A stretch of DNA of 27,753 nucleotides, taken from NCBI GenBank assembly GCA_018658605.1, contig JABHUV010000168.1, forward strand, positions 1 through 27,753, written 5' to 3'. A program made the position numbers and the translations under genes. The notes below the pieces were generated by a model that was not told where the DNA came from, did not search any database, and saw only the letters and a list, made by a program, of their open reading frames with translations. Origin of the DNA: Planctomycetaceae bacterium. Lineage in GTDB: Bacteria > Planctomycetota > Planctomycetia > Pirellulales > Pirellulaceae. Below are positions 9,469 to 16,928 of the stretch, piece by piece; the stretch's first letter is position 1, and each line of letters begins with the position of its first letter.

Positions 9469-11250
9469 ATGAACAATCTTGTCCAAACCATTATCTACGT
9501 TTTACTCGCAACCGTCGCAGTTGTTGCCGCCGTTATTACAGGAACCGCGAACACCAGTGGTGGTGACCATGACCAACTTAAAATAGCGCGGGAAGAAATA
9601 GGAAAGGACGTCTTCACAGACTTCACAGCTGATAATGCGGTCGAGTTAGAAATCACGACGTATGATGAAGAAGCCGCTCGACTGAAGTCCTTTTCCGTAA
9701 AAAGAGATGATCTCGGACAATGGGTCATTCCATCACACAATAATTATCCCGCTGATGCGGAAGAGCAAATGTCGGCTGCCGCGACTGCATTTAACGCACT
9801 CAAAATCGCCGACCTAATCGGCACAGAAACATCACTGCACACAGAGTTCGCCGTGATCGAACCCAATTCCGATACACTCGAAATTTCCAACACCGGTGTT
9901 GGAACACTGATCACCGTGCGTGATGACCAAGGTAACGAATACTCGTTAATCGTCGGTAATTCGGTCTCTGTCGGAAACGAAGCTGGCGCGGATCCACGAA
10001 TGCAGAAATTGTTCTATGCAGCCCGGCGACCGACCGACGAAATCACGTTCACCATTGATCTGAATATGGATGTCTTTGAGACTGATTTCTCCAAATGGAT
10101 TGAGAATAATCTATTAGATATTAACGGTTTAGATCTGGCCACCATCGACATTAATGACTACGCGATTTATCAAACACAACAAGGACCAACTCTTGCACCG
10201 CGGTCCAATTCCAGTCTCTCACTCGATGAGACCGATAACATCTGGCAACTAAACTCAATGTTGCAATACAGTGATCAATCCTCCGAACCCTCTGTGATTA
10301 CACTGACTGACGATGAGGAATTGAACAGCGAACGTATCGACACACTGAAAACGGCATTGGAGAACCTTGAAATTGACGATGTCGCCCGCAAGCCAGAATT
10401 TTTACGACCTGATCTGCGAGCGTCCAATGAATCATTATCCACACCCGGCGTGATTTCCGCGCTCGGCCAACTCGGACTCTATGGAGATCCCAGGACCGAA
10501 AAAGATGGCTTAATGGAACTCAAAAGTGCCAACGGTGAAATTCATATCTCACTGAAAACAGGCGTAAAATACATATTGAGATTTGGCGAAGTCGACACTA
10601 AGACAGCAGGCGATGAAACGGTTAAACGATTCTTGTTTGTAACCACTCGATTAGATGAAGCGATAATACCCAAGCCAGAACTTTCTCCATTGCCTGAAGG
10701 ACCAGCAAACCCAGCAGCCGCTGAAAAGAAAGACGAAGAAGCTGCCACCAAACCTGAAACTCCAGCTCAAGAAGAAGGCTGTCAGGATGAACCAATGGCG
10801 ACAACAGAAACGCCCGCGGCAGCCGTGGATAACACTCCGCCGCCAGAGGGCGAGCCTGTAGAAAAACCTGCTGAAGCACCTACCGCAACGGAAAAAGAAG
10901 ACGAAAGCAAACCTGATTTAGCACCCGTGCAACTGACGCCGGAACAACTAAAAGAACTCCGCGATCAAATCACTAAAGAGAACAATCGCAAAATGCAAGA
11001 GTACCAAGATAAATTAGATTCGGCTCGGAATCGAGTTCGTGAACTCAACGAGCGATTTGAAAAATGGTACTATCTGATCGATGAAAAGGTCTACAATCAA
11101 ATTCATCTATCTAATACAGATTTAATCACAGCTAAAAAATCAACGCTCGAAGATATCAAAGGACTCGACGAAGGTGGTTTAGACGCACCCGGCCTGCCAG
11201 GACTTCCTGGTATCCCTGGATTGCCAAGCCCAACAACTCCTAAACCTTAG
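9469..11250 (+). CDS. DUF4340 domain-containing membrane-anchored protein
   Basis: The product is 593 residues. A hydrophobic signal anchor at residues 7-24 is followed by a long extracytoplasmic region with the repeated DUF4340 pattern (short beta-rich blocks such as FSVKRDDLGQWVIP, then YSLIVGNSVSVGNEAGADP). Residues ~400-480 are Glu/Pro/Ala/Thr-rich and look like a flexible linker. About 485-540 is charged and probably coiled coil. The last residues contain four consecutive collagen-like Gly-X-Pro triplets. DUF4340 proteins habitually follow GldA/GldF/GldG-type genes, and this one lies 80 bases after the fused permease, so it is probably the third part of that complex. The precise function is unknown. 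Confidence 0.88.
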   Translation: MNNLVQTIIYVLLATVAVVAAVITGTANTSGGDHDQLKIAREEIGKDVFTDFTADNAVELEITTYDEEAARLKSFSVKRDDLGQWVIPSHNNYPADAEEQMSAAATAFNALKIADLIGTETSLHTEFAVIEPNSDTLEISNTGVGTLITVRDDQGNEYSLIVGNSVSVGNEAGADPRMQKLFYAARRPTDEITFTIDLNMDVFETDFSKWIENNLLDINGLDLATIDINDYAIYQTQQGPTLAPRSNSSLSLDETDNIWQLNSMLQYSDQSSEPSVITLTDDEELNSERIDTLKTALENLEIDDVARKPEFLRPDLRASNESLSTPGVISALGQLGLYGDPRTEKDGLMELKSANGEIHISLKTGVKYILRFGEVDTKTAGDETVKRFLFVTTRLDEAIIPKPELSPLPEGPANPAAAEKKDEEAATKPETPAQEEGCQDEPMATTETPAAAVDNTPPPEGEPVEKPAEAPTATEKEDESKPDLAPVQLTPEQLKELRDQITKENNRKMQEYQDKLDSARNRVRELNERFEKWYYLIDEKVYNQIHLSNTDLITAKKSTLEDIKGLDEGGLDAPGLPGLPGIPGLPSPTTPKP

Positions 11251-11315
11251 TCGAATACTGTTTGCCATCTGCCTCTGGTTCGTTGATTTGACATAATAAA
11301 AAATGATCGTGTTAA

Positions 11316-12587
11316 ATGTCTCAAACCAATCACAACTTGCAATCGGCAACTCGTTCAGAAATCGAGCAGCATCAACTGCAAAGGCTAAACCATCTGTTGG
11401 CTGAAATCTTGCCGACAAATAATTTCTACCATGAGAAATTGGGCACTGACGAATTACAACTCAACGATTTATCCGAACTTGCCAAGTTACCCTTTACGAC
11501 GAAGTCTGAATTAATCTCCGATAATACAGAGAGTAACTCCGCAGTCAACCTTTCCTACGCTGCCGAGCAATATGTGCGGTTCCATCGTACTTCAGGCACA
11601 ACTGGGTCGCCACTGGTCATCTTAGATACTGCCACCGACTGGCAATGGTGGATCGACACATGGCAATACGTGCTGGATGCGGCCAGCATTACAGAGCTAG
11701 ATCGAGCATTCTTAGCATTTTCGTTCGGCCCTTTCATTGGATTTTGGTCTGCTCATGATGCGATCGTCGCTCGGGGCGCTATGTCCATTCCGGGAGGTGG
11801 CCTAAGGTCATTAGCAAGATTGGAATTAATCGAGTCCAGCGGTGCCACACTACTTTTCTCAACGCCCACCTACGCATTACATCTGGTCGAAGTTGCCAAA
11901 AATCAAGGCATTAATTTACGTGACAATAACGTCACAAAAATTATTGTCGCAGGTGAGCCTGGTGGTTCTGTTGAGGCGATCCGCGCACGAATTGAAGAAG
12001 CTTGGGGTGCGACTCTGTTTGATCATGTCGGAGCATCCGAGATTGGACCATGGGGTTTCACTAGCGTAGATAGAACTGGCATTCATGTATGTGAAGCAGA
12101 GTTCATTGCTGAGTTTATAAGCGTCGAAACGAACTTACCAGCAAAGACTGGAGAATTAAGTGAACTTGTCCTAACGACACTCGGCAGATTTGGGTGTCCT
12201 GTTATTCGATATCGAACCGGAGATCGCGTCATTCACGAATTCCAAAAAACGAATAGCTTTGTTCATCTTGCAGGTGGAGTACTCGGACGGGCCGATGACA
12301 TGTTAGTCATCCGCGGCGTTAATATATTCCCCGCTGGCTTAGATGAAATCATGCGTAGTTTTAATGACGTTGTCGAATACCGTATTACAGCGACTCGTAT
12401 CGGCGAACTCGATCAACTCAGAATCGAAGTTGAACATACGACAAATGACGCTCAAAGAATTGCTGATACGATTGAAACTTGTTTAGGTCTACATGTCCCA
12501 GTTACCTGTGTCGCCGCAAATTCACTGCCCCGATTCGAAGGAAAAGCCAAACGGTTCATCGATCTCCGTGGTGAATCCACGAATTAG
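11316..12587 (+). CDS. PaaK-like AMP-forming acyl-CoA ligase (phenylacetate-CoA ligase family)
   Basis: This is a 423-residue cytoplasmic adenylate-forming enzyme, expected to activate a carboxylic acid with ATP and usually transfer it to CoA. The ATP-binding loop RTSGTTGSP runs from residue 91. A DHVGASEIGPWGF segment matches the conserved acyl-adenylate region. YRTGD is at 299-303, the hinge GRADDMLVIRG begins at 324, and the C-terminal LPRFEGKAKR carries the likely catalytic Lys410. Length and motifs match phenylacetate-CoA ligase relatives. However, no phenylacetate-degradation (paa) genes are nearby, so the substrate is open. It lies 66 bases after the DUF4340 gene and 54 bases before the PLP enzyme gene and may be co-transcribed with the latter. 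Confidence 0.87.
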   Translation: MSQTNHNLQSATRSEIEQHQLQRLNHLLAEILPTNNFYHEKLGTDELQLNDLSELAKLPFTTKSELISDNTESNSAVNLSYAAEQYVRFHRTSGTTGSPLVILDTATDWQWWIDTWQYVLDAASITELDRAFLAFSFGPFIGFWSAHDAIVARGAMSIPGGGLRSLARLELIESSGATLLFSTPTYALHLVEVAKNQGINLRDNNVTKIIVAGEPGGSVEAIRARIEEAWGATLFDHVGASEIGPWGFTSVDRTGIHVCEAEFIAEFISVETNLPAKTGELSELVLTTLGRFGCPVIRYRTGDRVIHEFQKTNSFVHLAGGVLGRADDMLVIRGVNIFPAGLDEIMRSFNDVVEYRITATRIGELDQLRIEVEHTTNDAQRIADTIETCLGLHVPVTCVAANSLPRFEGKAKRFIDLRGESTN

Positions 12588-12641
12588 CATATTTTCGTTT
12601 TCTGGGACTAATCAACCTTTCAAATAATCTTTCCAATTATC

Positions 12642-13937
12642 ATGACAACACCCCATCCCAGTTTATCGAAGGCTCTCATTGACCATTGCCGCTCGCAATT
12701 TCCAGCACTGGCTCGACGGCAAAACGGGCACGAGGCAATCTACCTCGACGGCCCCGCGGGAACTCAAGTTCCTCAATCGGTCATCGACGCAATTTCACAC
12801 TATTATTCCACCTGCAATGCAAACCACGGAGGATTGTTTGCAACAAGCCGCGAAAGTGACGCGCTGGTAGCAGAGGCTCACCAAGCCCTAGTAGATTTCG
12901 TAGGTGGTAATGATCCGGATGAAATTATATTCGGTGCAAATATGACAACCATCACCTTCGCCTTTTCTCGAGCACTTTCTCAACAATGGCAATCCGGAGA
13001 TAACATTGTCGTCACGCAGCTTGATCATGACGCCAATGTCTCTACGTGGGCACTAGCCGCCCGAGACCGAGGAGTTGAAGTACGCTTTGCTCAAATCAAC
13101 CCTGCCGATTGTACTCTAGATGTAGCCGATCTCAAAAGCAAAATAGACCAACGCACTCAATTAGTCGCGGTCGGCCTTGCCTCTAATGCATCCGGGTCAA
13201 TCAATCCAGTTGCAGAAATCTGTCAATACGCACGGCAATACGACGCATTGTCCTTTATTGATGCTGTTCACTATGCCCCGCATCGGCTAATCGATGTCCA
13301 AGAAATCGGTTGTGACACGCTTGCCTGTTCAACCTATAAGTTTTTCGGACCACATATCGGAGTTCTCTGGGGGAAGAAATCACTACTAACAGAACTACAG
13401 CCATACAAAGTAGAACCTGCAGCAGATAATACACCAGACAAATGGATGACTGGAACACAAAATTTCGCCTGCTTATGTGGTGCTCGATCCGCCGTTGATT
13501 ACATCGCCAACATTGGGCACAATGTTGCTGACGACGGGTCGCTATCACGACGAACTGCTCTACAAATCGCGTATAACGCTATCGAAGATTATGAGAATAC
13601 ATTATGCCAACAACTATTGGCGGGATTAGAGAACATAGCGGCGAGTAGCGGCATTACGATCCATGGCATATCAACCAATGGCGACTTAGAAAATCGGGTA
13701 CCCACTGTTTCTATCTCGCATCCGAGCTGGACATCCACACAACTTGCTCAAGCCCTCGGTGATCATGAAATCTATACTTGGCATGGGAATTATTACGCTC
13801 TGCAATTAACCCAAGCACTGCAACTTGAACCTGAGGGCATGCTAAGATTGGGACTCGTACATTACAATACAGCACAAGAAGTTGAACGCTTATTATTAAC
13901 GCTGTCCTCCATCCTCAAAGGCGAACCACCCTCATGA
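12642..13937 (+). CDS. Class V aminotransferase-fold PLP enzyme, cysteine desulfurase-like (VC1184 type)
   Basis: This 431-residue PLP enzyme has the class V fold. IYLDGPAGTQVP opens the domain, NHGGLFATSRESD and QLDHDANVSTW form the cofactor pocket, and STYKFFGPHIG contains the Schiff-base Lys233. The C-terminal MLRLGLVHYNTAQEVERLL is characteristic of the subgroup often annotated as 'cysteine desulfurase family protein, VC1184 subfamily'. At the position of the SufS catalytic cysteine (GHHCA in SufS) this protein reads HGNYYAL, with tyrosine instead of cysteine. A classical desulfurase reaction is therefore doubtful; lyase, epimerase or aminotransferase chemistry is possible. The stop codon overlaps the ATG of the DUF971 gene (ATGA), suggesting translational coupling. 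Confidence 0.88.
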   Translation: MTTPHPSLSKALIDHCRSQFPALARRQNGHEAIYLDGPAGTQVPQSVIDAISHYYSTCNANHGGLFATSRESDALVAEAHQALVDFVGGNDPDEIIFGANMTTITFAFSRALSQQWQSGDNIVVTQLDHDANVSTWALAARDRGVEVRFAQINPADCTLDVADLKSKIDQRTQLVAVGLASNASGSINPVAEICQYARQYDALSFIDAVHYAPHRLIDVQEIGCDTLACSTYKFFGPHIGVLWGKKSLLTELQPYKVEPAADNTPDKWMTGTQNFACLCGARSAVDYIANIGHNVADDGSLSRRTALQIAYNAIEDYENTLCQQLLAGLENIAASSGITIHGISTNGDLENRVPTVSISHPSWTSTQLAQALGDHEIYTWHGNYYALQLTQALQLEPEGMLRLGLVHYNTAQEVERLLLTLSSILKGEPPS

Positions 13938-14269
13938 GCAACTCGCCTAGCGAATATCCTACCGCGTTGGGGTTAACCTCCGATGCCCATTTGCGTATTA
14001 CCTGGAGTGATGATAGTGAATCGCAAATTGCCTTTGCTGTATTACGCAAACACTGTCCATGTGCTCATTGCCGAGTTGCCGTTCGAAAACCAAAACCTGC
14101 GGAACTATTACCAGTGATCAGCGCCGCCGAAGCGCAACCCTTAATCATCGAATCCATGAAGCCACTCGGTAATTATGCCTATGTCATCGCCTTTAGTGAC
14201 GGTCACGATAGTGGCATCTATGAATTCACCCTATTGCGAGAACTTGGACAAGCATCGACGGCGTCCTAA
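13934..14269 (+). CDS. DUF971 domain protein
   Basis: This is a 111-residue single-domain protein. It has the DUF971 (GBBH-like N-terminal) pattern: LRITWSDDSE, then LRKHCPCAHCRV with Cys41, Cys43 and Cys46, then YVIAFSDGHDSGIYEFTLLREL. In gamma-butyrobetaine hydroxylase this domain binds zinc, and in plant HCF101 it is attached to an Mrp-type Fe-S carrier. A role with metal or Fe-S handling is therefore suggested but unproven. Its start overlaps the previous gene by 4 bases, so the two products are probably made together. The 76-base gap to the next gene shows no obvious terminator. Confidence 0.92.
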   Translation: MSNSPSEYPTALGLTSDAHLRITWSDDSESQIAFAVLRKHCPCAHCRVAVRKPKPAELLPVISAAEAQPLIIESMKPLGNYAYVIAFSDGHDSGIYEFTLLRELGQASTAS

Positions 14270-14345
14270 GGATATTTGCAGCTCACCTTGGGCTAATTAA
14301 CACCGACAATACTGCATTGCAACTCTAGAAAAAACCGCTTCACTC

Positions 14346-15623
14346 ATGACAGACCAACCCACCACAGGCTCACGCCTCGTCATTTTCCTTGTCGTCTTTA
14401 TCGACCTACTTGGATTTGGACTTGTGCTTCCCTTATTACCCGTCTATGCCAAGGCCTATAGTCAAGACGAAACGGGAATCCAACTTGGCATGTTGATGGC
14501 AAGCTTTTCAATCATGCAGTTTTTGTTTGCCCCGTTCTGGGGAAAATTATCCGACCGTTATGGCCGCCGACCGATCTTGATGGTCGGTTTGTTGGGATCG
14601 GTCGTGTTCTATTCTTTGTTTGGATTTGCTACCACGCTCACTGACCCAGAACTTACGCTAGTACTACTTTTCGTAACTCGTATCGGGGCAGGAATTTCGG
14701 GAGCAACCATTTCCACCGCTCAGGCCTATATCGCCGACACAACAACACCCGAAACTCGTAGCAAAGGTATGGCGCTGATCGGCATGGCATTTGGCGCTGG
14801 ATTCACGTTCGGGCCACTACTTGGCATGATTGCCCTCATTGGCCGAGAGGATACACCTGGTCCCTGGCCAGGGTATGTTGCCGCTATTCTTTCCGCATTT
14901 GCCCTTTGCCTTGCCATCTTTAAACTTCCAGAATCACGCACGATCGACAGTGCTTCAGCTACGCGTAAGCGATTTGACTTGCTAGCTTTTAAGACGGCAA
15001 TAGGCATCCCCTCAATTGGCTTGATTCTGCTAGCAAGTTTCGTCTGTATATTCTCATTTGCAAACTTTGAAACGACTTTGTCTTTGTTAATCAAAGGTAA
15101 CAACAACAAAATAACCGCGGCGCCATTCCATTTTTCAAACGTCAAAATCTGCGCTACCTATTCATTTATAGGTGTCATGCTTTCATTGGTGCAAGGTGGC
15201 GTTGTACGACGAGTTTCGGGTCGTCTTAAGGACGCCACAATGGCCACGGGGGGGGCGATGTTACAAATCATTGGGTTTGCCATAATGCTGCTTGCTATGA
15301 ATCTCGCCAATGATAGGATTCTGTTTGTCGCACTTGGCATTGTGACCACTGGATTTGCCTTCATGCAACCTTCCCTGTTGGCCTTACTATCACGACGAAG
15401 CAATCCAGAACAACAAGGCGTTATTATGGGCGTGGGGCAAAGCGTCAGTTCACTAGCCCGTATTATCGGGTCAGGAATCGGCATCCCCCTGCTCACTATT
15501 CATCTAAACCTACCCTACTTCGTCGCCATTGGATTAATGACATGTGGAGTTTTGGTCATCATCTGTGCCGGACGCACCGGACACGACTATCGTGATTCAC
15601 CTCAGCTTCGCACAAGCGAGTAA
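14346..15623 (+). CDS. MFS transporter, TetA/DHA1-like
   Basis: This is a 425-residue inner-membrane secondary transporter, probably a proton-coupled exporter. It has the usual 12 hydrophobic segments in two halves. Segment 1 carries DLLGFGLVLPLLPVY, typical of the TetA/multidrug DHA1 group. Motif A GKLSDRYGRRPILM lies between segments 2 and 3, and the central cytoplasmic loop follows LPESR. Another conserved-looking stretch, GVIMGVGQSVSSLARIIG, lies in the second half. The length is normal. No transcriptional regulator or resistance gene is adjacent, so the substrate cannot be assigned and a clinical-type tetracycline determinant should not be inferred. Confidence 0.9.
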   Translation: MTDQPTTGSRLVIFLVVFIDLLGFGLVLPLLPVYAKAYSQDETGIQLGMLMASFSIMQFLFAPFWGKLSDRYGRRPILMVGLLGSVVFYSLFGFATTLTDPELTLVLLFVTRIGAGISGATISTAQAYIADTTTPETRSKGMALIGMAFGAGFTFGPLLGMIALIGREDTPGPWPGYVAAILSAFALCLAIFKLPESRTIDSASATRKRFDLLAFKTAIGIPSIGLILLASFVCIFSFANFETTLSLLIKGNNNKITAAPFHFSNVKICATYSFIGVMLSLVQGGVVRRVSGRLKDATMATGGAMLQIIGFAIMLLAMNLANDRILFVALGIVTTGFAFMQPSLLALLSRRSNPEQQGVIMGVGQSVSSLARIIGSGIGIPLLTIHLNLPYFVAIGLMTCGVLVIICAGRTGHDYRDSPQLRTSE

Positions 15624-15665
15624 ATTATTGGGTAAACTAATAGAAACCATTCCTTCACAACATCC

Positions 15666-15671
15666 AAAGGA
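15666..15671 (+). promoter_or_regulatory. Shine-Dalgarno-like site for the beta-propeller gene
   Basis: AAAGGA lies 9 bases before the ATG at 15681. It is worth noting because most starts in this window have no such sequence. Confidence 0.35.
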
Positions 15672-15680
15672 TTTCACGTT

Positions 15681-16922
15681 ATGCGGTGCTTTGCTTTATT
15701 CATGATTGCCTTATTCTTTAGTCAACCAGCACACAGCCAAGAATGGACGCGCTTTCATGGTCCTAATGGCCAAGGTGTTGCGAAGTTAAAAACATTTGTA
15801 TCAACATGGTCTGAAAAAGAGACACTCTTTAAAGTCGCACTACCTGGAATCGGTCATTCGTCACCAGTGATCTGGGGTGAAAAAGTGTTCTTGCTCAGTG
15901 CGGACCCCACGACCGCCGAACGTCACATTTTGTGTCTCGATGCCGCTACGGGAAAAATACAATGGCAGCGTAATTTCAAATCAACAACTCATAAGCTACA
16001 TTCCAGATCCAGCTATGCATCGAGCACTCCGACCGTCGACAAAGACCTCGTATACTTCGCTTGGTCAGATCCCCAACACACCTATGTCAAAGCGTTTTCT
16101 CATAATGGTGATGAAGTTTGGACACGTGATTTAGGTACATGGTCGAGCCAACATGGTTTTGGCACTTCACCAATCATTTATAAAGACATGCTGTTCCTAA
16201 ATGCTTCACAAGCCTCAATGAAACTGCCGGAGGGGATTGAGCCCGGCGATAGCTTTGTCTATGCCTTAGATAAAAACACTGGTGAGCAGCGTTGGAAAAC
16301 GCCACGTGGCAGCGCCTCAGCCAGTTATAGCGTTCCTGCGATATACTCTGGCAAAAACGGAGGTGAGCTGATATGTACCAACACCACTGATGGCATGTAT
16401 AGCCTCAACCCGTTTACGGGGAAACAGAATTGGGGCATCATTGCCTTCAATATGCGAACCGTTTCCTCACCCGTTTTTGCGAACGATCTCATCTTAGGTT
16501 CCACGGGATCCGGTGGCGGTGGCAATTCCGTGGTCGCAGTTGAACCTGGCGTCAAACCAACAATTCGCTTCAAACTCGAACGCGCCGCACCCTACGTACC
16601 AACTTCCGTCATTAAAGATAATTTATTGTTTTGCTTTTACGATAAAGGCATTCTATCTTGCATCGATCTAAAGTCTGGAGAGACTTTGTACCAACAGAGG
16701 CTGGATTGTGCTTTTTCTGGTTCGCCAATTCGCGTTGGTGATAAGCTCTATTGCATCGATGAAGAAGGGGTCGTTCATGTCATTGCGGCGAAGCAAGAAT
16801 TCAAAATGTTGGGGAAAAATCCATTAGGTGAAGCAAGCCGCAGTGTTCCTGCAGTATCCGGCGGTCGTATGTATTTTCGCACCTATTCGCACCTTATCTG
16901 TGTTGGCGCTAAAAAGAGCTAA
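15681..16922 (+). CDS. Secreted PQQ-type beta-propeller protein
   Basis: The product is 413 residues. The N-terminus is a signal peptide (about residues 1-19, hydrophobic core ALFMIALFF, likely cleavage after AHS), so it is probably periplasmic. The mature protein begins with the planctomycete-typical EWTRFHGPNGQGV and contains several PQQ-like blades (for example ILCLDAATGKIQWQR, VYALDKNTGEQRWKT, MYSLNPFTGKQNW, ILSCIDLKSGETLYQ). These repeats build an eight-bladed propeller in related proteins, though in this family PQQ itself is often not bound. No alcohol-dehydrogenase catalytic motif was seen, so it is more likely a scaffold or binding protein than a dehydrogenase. It lies 6 bases upstream of the oxoprolinase start and probably shares its transcript. 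Confidence 0.87.
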   Translation: MRCFALFMIALFFSQPAHSQEWTRFHGPNGQGVAKLKTFVSTWSEKETLFKVALPGIGHSSPVIWGEKVFLLSADPTTAERHILCLDAATGKIQWQRNFKSTTHKLHSRSSYASSTPTVDKDLVYFAWSDPQHTYVKAFSHNGDEVWTRDLGTWSSQHGFGTSPIIYKDMLFLNASQASMKLPEGIEPGDSFVYALDKNTGEQRWKTPRGSASASYSVPAIYSGKNGGELICTNTTDGMYSLNPFTGKQNWGIIAFNMRTVSSPVFANDLILGSTGSGGGGNSVVAVEPGVKPTIRFKLERAAPYVPTSVIKDNLLFCFYDKGILSCIDLKSGETLYQQRLDCAFSGSPIRVGDKLYCIDEEGVVHVIAAKQEFKMLGKNPLGEASRSVPAVSGGRMYFRTYSHLICVGAKKS

Positions 16923-16928
16923 ATCAAC

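Noticed and set aside
14726..15145. 139-codon minus-strand frame inside the MFS transporter
   Set aside because: It lies antisense to clear transmembrane coding sequence and has no family motifs; a shadow frame.
14346..15623. MFS transporter as an acquired tetracycline-resistance gene
   Set aside because: Codon style matches its neighbours, there is no TetR-type regulator or mobile element nearby, and the TetA-like motifs are shared by many housekeeping exporters.
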